A stretch of DNA of 64,000 nt, taken from Spongiivirga citrea (GTDB lineage Bacteria > Bacteroidota > Bacteroidia > Flavobacteriales > Flavobacteriaceae). Under the pieces are notes generated by a model that made no database searches, was not told the origin of the DNA, and saw nothing but the letters and a program-made list of their open reading frames with translations. Where the stretch lies: positions 1-64,000 of the forward strand of contig NZ_JAABOQ010000002.1 of assembly GCF_010671565.1 (NCBI RefSeq). The letters run 5' to 3'. Each line of letters opens with the position of its first letter. Position 1 is the first letter of the stretch. Position numbers and translations under genes: made by a program. Below are positions 1 to 9,605 of this stretch, piece by piece.

Positions 1-108
1 TAAGGTGGTTATAGCAATGGGGCTCACCTCTTACCATTCCGAACAGAGAAGTTAAGCCCATTAGCGCCGATGATACTACATTCGTGGGAAAGTAGGTCGC
101 CGCCTTCT
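1..108 (+). rRNA. rrf: 5S ribosomal RNA
   Basis: The window opens with a 5S rRNA. The conserved core GAACAGAGAAGTTAAGCCC lies at about 40-58. The 5' end (AAGGTGGT) pairs with the 3' end (GCCGCCTT), allowing G-U pairs, and closes the terminal helix. The length of about 108 bases is normal for Bacteroidota. It must be the last gene of an rRNA operon whose 16S and 23S genes lie upstream of the window. The exact first base could be one or two bases before position 1. Confidence 0.93.
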
Positions 109-111
109 TCT

Positions 112-150
112 AAAGACTCAATCAATTTATTTTGGTTGGGTCTTTTTTTT
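112..150 (+). terminator. Terminator of the rRNA operon
   Basis: A hairpin with arms 114-125 and 132-143 (AGACTCAATCAA against TTGGTTGGGTCT, with G-U pairs) runs into an uninterrupted run of T ending at 150. It directly follows the 5S rRNA and fits an intrinsic terminator. Confidence 0.85.
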
Positions 151-611
151 GATCTAAAGTCAAACGAATCAAGCCCGTGGTGAGAGTATTCTAAATTATT
201 GTAGCTTTTTTGGTGTACAATAATTTAGAATACGAGCGTTTTACTTGTTCTTGTTTAGCCTTCTATAAATATTATAAGTATAACCCCATAAGTATCCTTA
301 GCTAGTACTGATTGGTTAAGAATATTTTACCAGCCCTTCTTCCTGATACCCAAAATACCTCCTAAGTTTTTATACAATAAATTTCAGGTAGACTTCACGC
401 ACGAATGAAGCTTTTGTCGTATAACCTTTCTAAACCCTGACTCTAAATGTGACTATAAAGTCTTATTTATATTCAAATCTCAGAAAACTTAAATAGCACA
501 ATGTCAACTCAACCAACCCTAAATGAATCGTAGCGGTAGTACGGTATGATAAATGTTAAAAACTGTAACAAATAGCACAAATAAACTACATATATGTAAA
601 CTATAATTACA
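151..611. other. Gene-free spacer after the rRNA operon
   Basis: No convincing reading frame or RNA gene is seen in these 461 bases. The only clear structure is a perfect 18-base inverted repeat at 186-203 and 216-233, listed separately. No good TAnnTTTG promoter element is evident in front of the gene at 612. Confidence 0.6.
186..233. repeat. Perfect 18-bp inverted repeat
   Basis: The arms GTATTCTAAATTATTGTA (186-203) and TACAATAATTTAGAATAC (216-233) are exact reverse complements around a 12-base spacer. No T-run follows on either strand, so it is not a standard terminator. It could be a protein-binding site, an RNA hairpin, or a scar of a small inverted-repeat element. Confidence 0.7.
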
Positions 612-875
612 ATGAGCTCTTCCTTGGCAAATGCTATTTTGAAAAACAACAGAAAACTGTTGAAAAAACCACATTTACCCTATATGGGTAAAAAACCTGT
701 AGGTGGTGTTGCTAGAAAGAAAGAAGGATCTTATACTAAAGTTAGCGAAGCTCGTCTAAAAAGAATTCTTTTACATAAGAAACGTCAAAGAAGAATAGAT
801 GGTTTACAAACTCTATTAATCAGTATTCTAATAATTGTTGGATTGACCTTATTTTTCTGGTTCGTTTTAGGCTAA
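612..875 (+). CDS. Small basic protein with C-terminal membrane anchor, unknown function
   Basis: This 87-residue protein is not recognised. Residues 1-62 are strongly basic, with runs such as KKRQRR near residue 57, and give no known motif. Residues 66-86 form one hydrophobic segment ending almost at the C-terminus, so the protein is probably tail-anchored in the inner membrane with the basic part in the cytoplasm. It begins at an ATG and stands alone between the rRNA operon and a convergent lipoprotein gene whose end lies 5 bases away. The Lys/Arg-rich tail could bind nucleic acid or phospholipid; this is only inference from composition. Confidence 0.6.
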   Translation: MSSSLANAILKNNRKLLKKPHLPYMGKKPVGGVARKKEGSYTKVSEARLKRILLHKKRQRRIDGLQTLLISILIIVGLTLFFWFVLG

Positions 876-880
876 ATATT

Positions 881-2251
881 TTAATCAAGTATGAATTTAA
901 AAGCATTCGCGATTAACTGTATAAATTCCTCATCAGAATATTTGCTTTTGGCATGCCCCATACTGGTATAAAAACTTGTTCCACCATCTGGCCTGTTGTA
1001 GTAATGAGCAGTCATTCTAGGATCGTCATACGAATTTGAGCCTGTATCTTCAACGCGTAACAATTCAGTAAAAGAATTATTCAGATAACCACCTTCCCAG
1101 TAATACCATTCCTCACTATCATTCCACGGGAAGGTGATGCTTGCGGTTAGTACAGTATTCTGATTTTGAATTGTTACTGTCGCATCATAGCCCGCAGGTG
1201 TATGGTTAGGATTGTTTCTGACACTACAACCAGTAACATTCTCGGCATACCAATCCCATTGTCCTTTGCCATTTCCTGAGACTGTACTGGCAGTACTGTG
1301 TCCATAAGAATCACTAGCAGCGTGATTAGAGATAAAATTACCGCCTTGCGCGGCATAAGCTTCAACATTATTACGTTGAGATTCACTTAAAGTATTCCCA
1401 GATGTATTGGTGAAGAATATGATGTCGTATGTATTTAAATTCTCTAAGCTATCAAAAGTGCTACCGTCATCATTAGTATCAACATCAAAATCCTGCTGAG
1501 ATGCTATATTCTCTATCATAGTGATACTTTCGCTCTTGGTATTATGGTTAAAACCTCTTGTTCTAGTAAATACAAGTACTTTTGCTCTAGATCCAGAATT
1601 GGCTTCTGTAGTTATGGTTAACGGATTGCTTTTATCAGACTCATTGTTGGAGGAATCGATAGCCGATATTTCAAATGTATATGAGGTTTCCGCATTTAGG
1701 TTTGTGACCTCATAGGTCGTATCAGTAACTTGTTGAATTTCGGTTCCATCCTGATATATCTTATAACCCACCACCGCTTCATTATCAGTTGATGTATCCC
1801 ATGAAAGGGAAGTTCCAGTAACCGTTGTATTTGTGGCAGCAAGGTTTTCTGGAGTTGAAGGAACTTCTGTATCCGTTGATGATTCAGTGGTAATACTAAC
1901 CGAATTACTTCTATCGGATTCATTATTAGAAGAATCGACAGCTGATACCTCAAAAGTATATGAGGTTGCCGGATTTAGGTCCGTAATCTCATAGGTTGTG
2001 TTGGTAGCTTGTTGAATTTCGGTTCCATCCTGATAAATTTTATAACCAGCTACTGCTACGTTATCGGTTGATGCATCCCACGAAAGCGAAGCTCCAGTTA
2101 AGGTTATATTCGTAGCAGTAAGATTTTCCGGAGTTGAAGGATTTAATATATCCTGAGTAATTTCTTCCGTATCACTGCTTTTACTACAGGAATTAAAAAT
2201 TGATGTAATTACAAATAGGAGGTAAATTCTTTTTATTCTAACTAGTCTCAT
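881..2251 (-). CDS. Lipoprotein with two FN3 domains and a ThuA-like domain
   Basis: The 456-residue protein starts with a lipoprotein signal whose lipobox Cys is C22 (IFNSC), so it is probably attached to a membrane facing the periplasm or cell surface. Two fibronectin type III domains follow at about 38-123 and 131-216. They are near-identical (both contain GYKIYQDGTEIQQ), which points to a recent internal duplication. Residues 224-455 match the ThuA (trehalose utilisation) fold, a glutamine-amidotransferase-like domain, with KVLVFTRTRGFNHNTKS at its start and GHAKSKYSDEEF near its end. ThuA proteins are linked to sugar metabolism, including 3-keto sugars. The gene lies 59 bases downstream of the GH31 gene and may be read with the glycogen operon. 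The substrate is not known. Confidence 0.82.
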   Translation of the reverse strand: MRLVRIKRIYLLFVITSIFNSCSKSSDTEEITQDILNPSTPENLTATNITLTGASLSWDASTDNVAVAGYKIYQDGTEIQQATNTTYEITDLNPATSYTFEVSAVDSSNNESDRSNSVSITTESSTDTEVPSTPENLAATNTTVTGTSLSWDTSTDNEAVVGYKIYQDGTEIQQVTDTTYEVTNLNAETSYTFEISAIDSSNNESDKSNPLTITTEANSGSRAKVLVFTRTRGFNHNTKSESITMIENIASQQDFDVDTNDDGSTFDSLENLNTYDIIFFTNTSGNTLSESQRNNVEAYAAQGGNFISNHAASDSYGHSTASTVSGNGKGQWDWYAENVTGCSVRNNPNHTPAGYDATVTIQNQNTVLTASITFPWNDSEEWYYWEGGYLNNSFTELLRVEDTGSNSYDDPRMTAHYYNRPDGGTSFYTSMGHAKSKYSDEEFIQLIANAFKFILD

Positions 2252-2310
2252 ATTACAGATACGTTAGTTAGGTGTATTTTAGTTTTTAACCTAAAAAAGC
2301 AGTACCAATT

Positions 2311-4716
2311 TTACTCACCAATAATATGCAACTCACTAAAGTCTTTTGTGACTACTAGTGTATTATCACCATTTACCCGAACATCATCAAATAGGGCTTC
2401 TTCATTATCAATTTGTATTTTGAATATTTTGAAAGGCAATCCGTGAAGCTCTATTTTAAAAGTGTTATAGGCTGTAATGTATTTTCCAGATTTATATTGC
2501 TGAATAATCAATTCGTTGGTCTTACCAGTAAGTTTAAAGTTGCGCAGACTATAACGGCCTTTTATGTAATCGTAGCCATCGTGTGCATCTTCAAAAACTG
2601 TTGAATTTTCTTTTCCTTTTTTATAGAATACATCTAATGTAAGTTGTTCTATCTCTTTTTCACCTACATATTGCTGAATTGGATATTTAGGAATAATCGC
2701 ACCTTCTTTAATAAAAATTGGCAGTTTGTCAATATCGGCATCTACCCATTGCTCTTTACCTCCAGTAACGATCTCATCATTCCAGAAATTATACCATTTA
2801 CCACGCGGAATATACATACGCCTTCCTTTGGCATTCGGTTCTTGTATCGGGCAAACCAAAATATGATCTCCTACAACAAACTCATCAGTTCTAAAGTGCG
2901 TTTGAGAATCTTCTTGGTCATATAAAACCAACGATTTTAACATGGGTATGCCTTCGTCTGCATATTGCCAAAATGAGGTATATAGATAGGGAAGGAGTTG
3001 ATATCGTATTTCTATAAATTTTCGTACAATATCAGTTACATCTTCATCAAAAGCCCAAGGTTCTTGATCGCCATGATCTCCGGAAGAATGTGTTCTACAG
3101 AAAGGATGGAAAACACCTAATTGAATCCATCGCGTATACAATTCACCATTAGGCTGTTCGGCAAAACCACCAATATCCGATCCTATAAATGAAAAACCAG
3201 ACATACTCATGCGCTGCGCCTGTACATTTGCAATCCACAAATGTTCCCAAGTCGCTACATTATCTCCTGTCCATGATGATGTGTAACGTTGTGTACCTGA
3301 ATAGGCAGCTCTTGTTATTGCAAATGGTCTTTTCGGGTAGGCAAATTTCTTAAGACCTTGATAGGTTGCTCTGGCCATTTGCATTCCATAAACGTTGTGC
3401 GCTTTTCTATGACTACACGGATTACCATCGTAATCATGACGCACGTCGTCAGGAAAGGTTTTTCCTGGAACTTCCATTACAGCAGGCTCATTCATATCAT
3501 TCCATACACCACGAACACCAATTTCTTCGACTAACTCTTTATAAAGATTAGCCCACCATTCCCTCACTTCTGGGTTTGTGAAATCAGGAAAATAACACTC
3601 CCCAGGCCATACTTTTCCTTTCATATAAGGTCCATCAGCACGTTTACAGAAGTAGTCTTTTTCTAATGCTTCTCTAAAGACATCGTAATCCATGTCGATC
3701 TTAATTCCAGGGTCGATAATGACTACGGTTTTAAAACCATCTTCCTCCAACTCTTTTACCATTTTCTTTGGATTTGGAAAATGCTTACTATCCCAAGTAA
3801 AACAGCGAAACCCATCCATATAGTCAATATCTAAATAGATGGCATCACATGGTATTTTCAATTCCCTGAACTTTGTTGTGATCTCTCGTACTTTGGATTC
3901 TGGATAATAACTCCACTTACATTGATGATAACCCAAAGCCCACAATGGCGGTAGTTGATGTGGTTTACCAGTAAGGTCAGTATAATTAGCTACGACGTCA
4001 GACATTTCCGGACCGTAAATGAAATAGTAGTTCATTTCACCGCCTTGAGCCCAGAAACTTGTTATATGTCTTCGTTCGTGCGCAAAATCGAAAAACGATC
4101 TAAAGGTGTTATCAAAGAAAATACCGTAGGCTTTTTTATGATGTAAGCCGATATAAAATGGAATGGTTTTATAAATAGGATCGGTATCCTTTCCGTATGC
4201 ATAAGAATCAGTAACCCAATTCTCAAAACGCTTACCCTTAAGGTTGAGATGTACTGGTTTATCACCAAGACCATAAAAACTTTCTCCGTCGGGTGAAACC
4301 TTGCTCATTTTAACTATGTCCCCACCGTATTGATAACTTTCTTCCCAATGAAAGCCCAATTCATCTTGGCTTATCAATGTTTCATCCGCCGCATCATAAA
4401 TAGACTTTTTAAGATCAGTCTTATCTATTTTACAGATAAGTTTGGCTGTGGTTATGATATAATGGTCATTATCTTCAGATATTTCCAGCTTGTTATATCC
4501 GCGACTTGCATATTTTGTAATGGCATACGAAAAATCGTTTCCGAAAATACCAGTGGTGGCATAACGAAAACGTAAAACACTATCTCTTAAAATAGTGACC
4601 TGAAGTGCCACTCCGTTTTTAGTAACGAAGTTTAAAACGTCGACATTTTTTTCGTAATTGGTAATCTCCGAAGGAAATAGATCTCCCTTGCGTTCAAGTT
4701 CAGTATTAGTAATCAT
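2311..4716 (-). CDS. Glycoside hydrolase family 31 alpha-glucosidase
   Basis: The 801-residue protein hydrolyses terminal alpha-linked glucose from maltose, malto-oligosaccharides or glycogen-derived chains. The GH31 signature WNDMNEP is present, with D407 as the expected nucleophile. SWTGDN places the acid/base at D485. DIDYMDGFRCFTWD (about 296-309) is the conserved substrate-binding stretch. An N-terminal galactose-mutarotase-like domain occupies about 30-230. No signal peptide is seen, so it is probably cytoplasmic. It lies 157 bases downstream of glgB on the same strand, so a role in trimming glycogen or imported glucans is likely. GH31 also includes alpha-xylosidases, but the DMNEP/TGDN motifs and context favour glucosidase. 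Confidence 0.9.
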   Translation of the reverse strand: MITNTELERKGDLFPSEITNYEKNVDVLNFVTKNGVALQVTILRDSVLRFRYATTGIFGNDFSYAITKYASRGYNKLEISEDNDHYIITTAKLICKIDKTDLKKSIYDAADETLISQDELGFHWEESYQYGGDIVKMSKVSPDGESFYGLGDKPVHLNLKGKRFENWVTDSYAYGKDTDPIYKTIPFYIGLHHKKAYGIFFDNTFRSFFDFAHERRHITSFWAQGGEMNYYFIYGPEMSDVVANYTDLTGKPHQLPPLWALGYHQCKWSYYPESKVREITTKFRELKIPCDAIYLDIDYMDGFRCFTWDSKHFPNPKKMVKELEEDGFKTVVIIDPGIKIDMDYDVFREALEKDYFCKRADGPYMKGKVWPGECYFPDFTNPEVREWWANLYKELVEEIGVRGVWNDMNEPAVMEVPGKTFPDDVRHDYDGNPCSHRKAHNVYGMQMARATYQGLKKFAYPKRPFAITRAAYSGTQRYTSSWTGDNVATWEHLWIANVQAQRMSMSGFSFIGSDIGGFAEQPNGELYTRWIQLGVFHPFCRTHSSGDHGDQEPWAFDEDVTDIVRKFIEIRYQLLPYLYTSFWQYADEGIPMLKSLVLYDQEDSQTHFRTDEFVVGDHILVCPIQEPNAKGRRMYIPRGKWYNFWNDEIVTGGKEQWVDADIDKLPIFIKEGAIIPKYPIQQYVGEKEIEQLTLDVFYKKGKENSTVFEDAHDGYDYIKGRYSLRNFKLTGKTNELIIQQYKSGKYITAYNTFKIELHGLPFKIFKIQIDNEEALFDDVRVNGDNTLVVTKDFSELHIIGE

Positions 4717-4873
4717 AGCTTATTTTTCTTGACGAACCGTCACAAATGAACGCATTTTAACCTACATTTAAAAGTAATGTTACTAACATTATGAGCCTTA
4801 TAGTTAAAGCTGGTTTTTAATACAATAACAGTAATAAAATCGTTTTTTTCTGAAGATTTCGAAAAATGAATAA

Positions 4874-6784
4874 TCAATTTTTTATTGAAAATACTATTGT
4901 TGATAAAGGAGGCAGTGAAACCATAGCAGAATAATCTTTGAAGTGCCATCCAAGATCATCAATTTTTATTGGTTTTGTATTACTCACTCCACTACCACAA
5001 TACTTTTTAAGATCTGAATTAAAAACTTCTTTTAATTTGCCTTTTTGATGTACGCCTATCTTATAGTTTTCTCTTAGAACTGGTGTCATATTACAAATCA
5101 CTATTAGATCATTCTTGGTATCATGGCCCTTTCTGATATAGGATAGGACACAGGCTTCACTATCATTATGTTCAATCCACTCAAATCCTTCTTGACTAAA
5201 TTGTTTTTCGTACAATGCCGGATAGGTTGTGTATAGGGCGTTTAGATCTTTTACGCATTGTTGAACGCCTTTATGATAGTCATATTGGAGTAAGTGCCAG
5301 TCAAGACTTTGTTGAAAATTCCATTCGGCAGTCTGCCCAAATTCACCACCCATAAATAATAATTTGGTTCCTGGATGAGTAAACATATATCCGTATAATA
5401 GCTTCAAATTGGCTACTTGTTGCCATTCATCACCTTGCATGCGCCCTCGAATGGAGTGTTTGCCGTATACCACTTCATCATGCGATAAAGGAAGCATAAA
5501 ATTCTCGGTAAAGGCGTAGGTCATGCTAAAAGTAATATCGTTATGATGGTACTTTCGGTATACACTTTCTTTTTTAAAATAATCGAGCGTATCATGCATC
5601 CAACCCATCATCCATTTCATACCAAATCCCAGTCCTCCGTGAGAAATAGGTTTTGAAACTCCCGTATATGCAGTCGATTCTTCTGCAATGGTCTGTACAT
5701 CGGGAAAATCCTTGTAGATCGTTTCATTTAATTCCTGAAGGAAGGAAATAGCCTCAAGGTTTTCGCGTTCTCCATATTTATTAGGTTCCCATTCACCATC
5801 TTCTCTGGAGTAATCGAGATACAACATGGAGGCAACCGCATCGACACGAAGTCCATCAATGTGGTATTTATCCAACCAAAATAGTGCATTTGATATTAAA
5901 AAAGATCGCACTTCGTTTCGACCATAATTAAATATCAGGCTTTTCCAATCCGGGTGGTAGCCTCTGCGTCTGTCTGGATGTTCGTATAAATGCGATCCGT
6001 CAAAAAAGCCAAGACCATGTGCATCTTCTGGAAAATGAGATGGGACCCAATCTAAAATTACTCCGATATCATGTTGATGTAACTTATCGACTAACAACAT
6101 AAAATCTTCAGGATAACCAAAACGACTTGTTGGTGCAAAATATCCTGTTAGTTGGTACCCCCAAGATGGGTCATACGGATATTCCATAATTGGCATAAGC
6201 TCGACATGGGTAAAGCCCATTTCTTTCACATAACTAACAAGATTGTCGGCTAGCTCGACATAGCTAAGAGGTCGATTGTCTTTCGTATCAAACTTCCACG
6301 AGCCAAGATGCACTTCATATACTGAGTATGGCTTGTCTAACGCATTTTTATCCTTTCGATAACCCATCCAATCCTTGTCTTTCCAGGAATAATTTAAATC
6401 CCAGACTTCAGAAGCTGTGTTTGGTGGGTGTTCGGACCTTTTGGCATAAGGATCGGCCTTTTCAGTTACGATTCCGTTATGATGACTATGTATTTTGTAT
6501 TTGTATTTTTCTCCTTGACTTATGTTAGGAATGAAACCTTCCCAAATTCCTGAACCATCCCAGCGAACATGAAGTTGGTGTTCATTATCATTCCAATAAT
6601 TGAAATCGCCAATAACGGAAACAGATTTGGCCGAAGGAGCCCAAACCGCGAAATAAACTCCTTTTGTATCGTCAACCTTAATAATATGAGAGCCTAACTT
6701 TTCATATAATTTGAAGTGCTTACCAGCTTTAAAAAGTTGAATATCGAAATCGGTAAAAAGGCTATGCGCTTGAACTTTCTGCAT
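4874..6784 (-). CDS. glgB: 1,4-alpha-glucan branching enzyme
   Basis: GlgB makes alpha-1,6 branches in glycogen by moving a cut alpha-1,4 chain. The 636-residue protein has an N-terminal CBM48 domain (about 35-115, with YFAVWAPSAKSVSVIGDFN) and a GH13 barrel. The catalytic residues can be placed: nucleophile D315 in GLRVDAV, acid/base E368 in TIAEEST, and D436 in LSHDEV. Their spacing of 53 and 121 residues equals that of the E. coli enzyme. At 636 residues it lacks the extra N-terminal domain of longer GlgB proteins. It follows glgC by 21 bases in the glgA-glgC-glgB operon. Confidence 0.96.
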   Translation of the reverse strand: MQKVQAHSLFTDFDIQLFKAGKHFKLYEKLGSHIIKVDDTKGVYFAVWAPSAKSVSVIGDFNYWNDNEHQLHVRWDGSGIWEGFIPNISQGEKYKYKIHSHHNGIVTEKADPYAKRSEHPPNTASEVWDLNYSWKDKDWMGYRKDKNALDKPYSVYEVHLGSWKFDTKDNRPLSYVELADNLVSYVKEMGFTHVELMPIMEYPYDPSWGYQLTGYFAPTSRFGYPEDFMLLVDKLHQHDIGVILDWVPSHFPEDAHGLGFFDGSHLYEHPDRRRGYHPDWKSLIFNYGRNEVRSFLISNALFWLDKYHIDGLRVDAVASMLYLDYSREDGEWEPNKYGERENLEAISFLQELNETIYKDFPDVQTIAEESTAYTGVSKPISHGGLGFGMKWMMGWMHDTLDYFKKESVYRKYHHNDITFSMTYAFTENFMLPLSHDEVVYGKHSIRGRMQGDEWQQVANLKLLYGYMFTHPGTKLLFMGGEFGQTAEWNFQQSLDWHLLQYDYHKGVQQCVKDLNALYTTYPALYEKQFSQEGFEWIEHNDSEACVLSYIRKGHDTKNDLIVICNMTPVLRENYKIGVHQKGKLKEVFNSDLKKYCGSGVSNTKPIKIDDLGWHFKDYSAMVSLPPLSTIVFSIKN

Positions 6785-6805
6785 TAAAATGAGATTAGTG
6801 CTAGA

Positions 6806-8077
6806 TTAAATTGTAAAACCATGCGGAATTGTAGCGCCAGCTTTTATAACGACAATACCATCTTTTACAACGTAATTTTCATGTTCCTGGTCATCTAGGT
6901 GCTTACCACCGTTGATACGCACATCATTGCCTATCTTACAGTTTTTATCGACAATGGCGTGGTTAATATAACATCGGTCACCGATACCATTATAGGGTTG
7001 ATTGTTTTTAATACAATTGTTAATCTGGTCTAAGGTCTGGAATTTACTATTCCCCATGATATAGGAATTAGCCACTGTAGTTCCTTTTCCAATTCGTGCT
7101 CGAATGCCGATTACAGAGTTTTCTATTCTACTTGCATTGATAATACCACCTTCGGCAACCATTGTTTTTTCTAAAGTAGTACCGGATATTTTTGATGGCG
7201 GAAGAATACGCGCTCTGGTGAGAACACTTTTGTTACCATCGAATAAATTAAATTTAGGGACATCATCAGTCAAACCTAGATTAGCTTCATAAAATGAATC
7301 AATATTTCCGATGTCCGTCCAATACCCTTCATACTGATAGCTTAACACCTTATGATCATTGATGGCTCCTGGAATTATCTCTTTACCGAAGTCTATTGTT
7401 TCGGTATTTTCCAATAACTTAACTAGTAAGTCTCTGTTGAAGATGTAAATACCCATGGAGGCTAGATATTCTCTGCCCTGATTTTTCATTTCACTAGTAA
7501 CATCCGATTTCCAATCCGGTAATAATTCCGTGGCTGGTTTTTCGATAAAACTATTGATCACGTTTTTTGAATCGGTTTTTAGGATTCCAAAACTAGTAGC
7601 ATCTTTTGCATTTACCGGCAATGTGGCAATACTAATAGCCGCTTTACTTTTTATATGGGCTGATACCATATCATTAAAATCCATTTGGTACAGTTGGTCA
7701 CCAGAAAGGATCAATGCATACTCAAAATCATGTGCTAAGAAGTGAGGTAAGCATTGTCTTACAGCATCCGCAGTACCTTGAAACCAAGTCTTGTTTTCGG
7801 GTGTTTGCTCTGCGGCTAGGATATCGACAAAGGCATCGCTAAATATACTGAAGTTATAGGTATTTTTTATGTGCTTGTTTAGTGAAGCAGAGTTAAACTG
7901 CGTTAGTACAAACATTCGTTTGATCTCGGAATGGATACAGTTAGAAATGGGAATATCTACAAGTCGATATTTACCTGCGATTGGTACTGCAGGTTTCGAT
8001 CTACTTTCAGTTAGTGGATATAAACGCGAACCTTGACCACCGCCAAGGATAATTCCCAGTACTTTTTTATTGACCAT
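6806..8077 (-). CDS. glgC: Glucose-1-phosphate adenylyltransferase
   Basis: GlgC makes ADP-glucose from ATP and glucose-1-phosphate, the committed and usually allosterically controlled step of glycogen synthesis. The 423-residue length is typical. The nucleotide-binding start GGGQGSRLYPLTESRSKPAV and VDIPISNC are diagnostic. SGDQLYQMDF gives the metal-binding aspartate, and FIEKP and YWTDIG are sugar-phosphate site motifs. A C-terminal left-handed beta-helix follows from about residue 300. The ATG overlaps the last 11 bases of glgA, so the two are translationally coupled. Confidence 0.96.
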   Translation of the reverse strand: MVNKKVLGIILGGGQGSRLYPLTESRSKPAVPIAGKYRLVDIPISNCIHSEIKRMFVLTQFNSASLNKHIKNTYNFSIFSDAFVDILAAEQTPENKTWFQGTADAVRQCLPHFLAHDFEYALILSGDQLYQMDFNDMVSAHIKSKAAISIATLPVNAKDATSFGILKTDSKNVINSFIEKPATELLPDWKSDVTSEMKNQGREYLASMGIYIFNRDLLVKLLENTETIDFGKEIIPGAINDHKVLSYQYEGYWTDIGNIDSFYEANLGLTDDVPKFNLFDGNKSVLTRARILPPSKISGTTLEKTMVAEGGIINASRIENSVIGIRARIGKGTTVANSYIMGNSKFQTLDQINNCIKNNQPYNGIGDRCYINHAIVDKNCKIGNDVRINGGKHLDDQEHENYVVKDGIVVIKAGATIPHGFTI

Positions 8078-9500
8078 TTTTTAACTGTATTAAGGATTTG
8101 TAAAGTGCTATATATTGTTTCACAGAATGATTCCATGAATGATCGATTTTCATAATCTTCTTTCTAGTTTTCTTGAACTTATCTTGCTCATTGAACAGTG
8201 CCTGTGCCTTAAAGATAGCATTTCCTACAGCTACAACCGATACTTCTTCATGTTTAATTCCGAAGCCGTCTTTTTCATCAATGTCAATGATGGTATCTTT
8301 AAGTCCACCAATATTATTTACAATAGGAATTGTACCATACCGCATAGAATACATCTGATTTAACCCGCAAGGTTCAACCCGAGACGGCATTAATAAAAAA
8401 TCCGCACCAGCATACATTCTGTGAGAGAGTGCTTCATTATATCCTGTATGGTTGTTAAAGGTGCCTGCAAATTCTTTGGATAAGGCCTCTAGTTGTGATT
8501 CAATCTCTGTATTACCAGAACCAAGTACTAGAAAGTTGCCTTCATTCTTATCAGCTAGTAAAACCTGTCTAAAAATATCGGGTAATAAATCGGCCCCTTT
8601 TTCCCATACGAGACGCCCTATGAATACGAATAATGGTTTCTTTATATCAAGTTTAAACTCTCCGCACAACGCCTTTTTCGACGCTTTTTTTCCTGTCTGA
8701 ACTTTTGCAGCATCATAGTTTTTCGGAATTAAAGAATCTGTTTCCGGATTCCATGTTTTCCAATCTATTCCATTTAAAATACCAATACATTTTGCTTTTT
8801 CGTGCGCTAGTAATCCTTCAAGGCCATTGGCATGTATTGTCATTTCCTCCATATAACTTGGCGATACAGTTGTTACGCGCCAAACGCATTTTACGGCGGC
8901 TGCCAGAGGATTTATACTACTATACCAATCTAATAAACCAACATTCTCCTGATTGAAATTAGGAATAAGATCGAACTGATCATAACCAAATTGCCCTTGA
9001 TATTGCGCATTGTGAATGGTTAAAACTGTAGGTATATTTTTTAGTGATTTAAAATCATTACAGTAACCCATCATAAATGGGACCAAACCAGTATGATGAT
9101 CATGAACATGGACTAGATCAGTCTTTATATCTTCTTTTATAATCCAATTAAGAGCAGCAATTTGATAACCTATAAACCTAAGATGATCGTCATCGTAACC
9201 ATATACGTTTTCTCTATCCGTTAAACCATCAATTTTGACCAAATAAATGGGAAAACCGAACTTTTTTTTAGGTACAGATTGAATGGTAAATGAAACCAAA
9301 TTCTTACCGATAGCAACCACTTCCTCAAAAATGGTTTTGGTCTTTAGGTCTTGTACCACCTTAGTATTATAGTATGGCATTATAACCGAAGCCGAAATAC
9401 CTAAACTATTCTGATATGAGGGAAGTGCTCCTACAACATCTGCCAATCCACCAACTTTTGCTAAAGGATAACATTCGGCACTAAAATGGAGGATATTCAT
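8067..9500 (-). CDS. glgA: Glycogen synthase (ADP-glucose type, GT5)
   Basis: GlgA extends alpha-1,4-glucan chains using ADP-glucose. The 477-residue protein has the two-domain GT-B fold of family GT5. The KxGGL motif that binds ADP-glucose is seen as KVGGLADVVGALP from residue 15. The donor-site region near the C-terminal domain contains PSRVEPCGLNQMYSMRYGT, with the family Glu. It is the first gene of the minus-strand glycogen operon and ends inside the start of glgC. No clear TAnnTTTG promoter was found in the 105 bases upstream, though TACCTTGG near 9550 is a weak candidate. Confidence 0.96.
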   Translation of the reverse strand: MNILHFSAECYPLAKVGGLADVVGALPSYQNSLGISASVIMPYYNTKVVQDLKTKTIFEEVVAIGKNLVSFTIQSVPKKKFGFPIYLVKIDGLTDRENVYGYDDDHLRFIGYQIAALNWIIKEDIKTDLVHVHDHHTGLVPFMMGYCNDFKSLKNIPTVLTIHNAQYQGQFGYDQFDLIPNFNQENVGLLDWYSSINPLAAAVKCVWRVTTVSPSYMEEMTIHANGLEGLLAHEKAKCIGILNGIDWKTWNPETDSLIPKNYDAAKVQTGKKASKKALCGEFKLDIKKPLFVFIGRLVWEKGADLLPDIFRQVLLADKNEGNFLVLGSGNTEIESQLEALSKEFAGTFNNHTGYNEALSHRMYAGADFLLMPSRVEPCGLNQMYSMRYGTIPIVNNIGGLKDTIIDIDEKDGFGIKHEEVSVVAVGNAIFKAQALFNEQDKFKKTRKKIMKIDHSWNHSVKQYIALYKSLIQLKNGQ

Positions 9501-9605
9501 AAGGTTCAGTTGATTATGATGTTAAAATTACGAAAAATCCTACCTACCAAGGTATTTATTAATTCATAAGATTTCACTTTTTTCGACCCTCATAATTTGA
9601 GGTAG

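Noticed and set aside
1174-1953. Overlapping reading frames on both strands inside the ThuA-like lipoprotein gene
   Set aside because: They are shadows of the longer gene, with no signal, domain or start context of their own.
8139-8956. Plus-strand reading frames opposite glgA
   Set aside because: They are antisense shadows of a firmly identified gene and show no family likeness.
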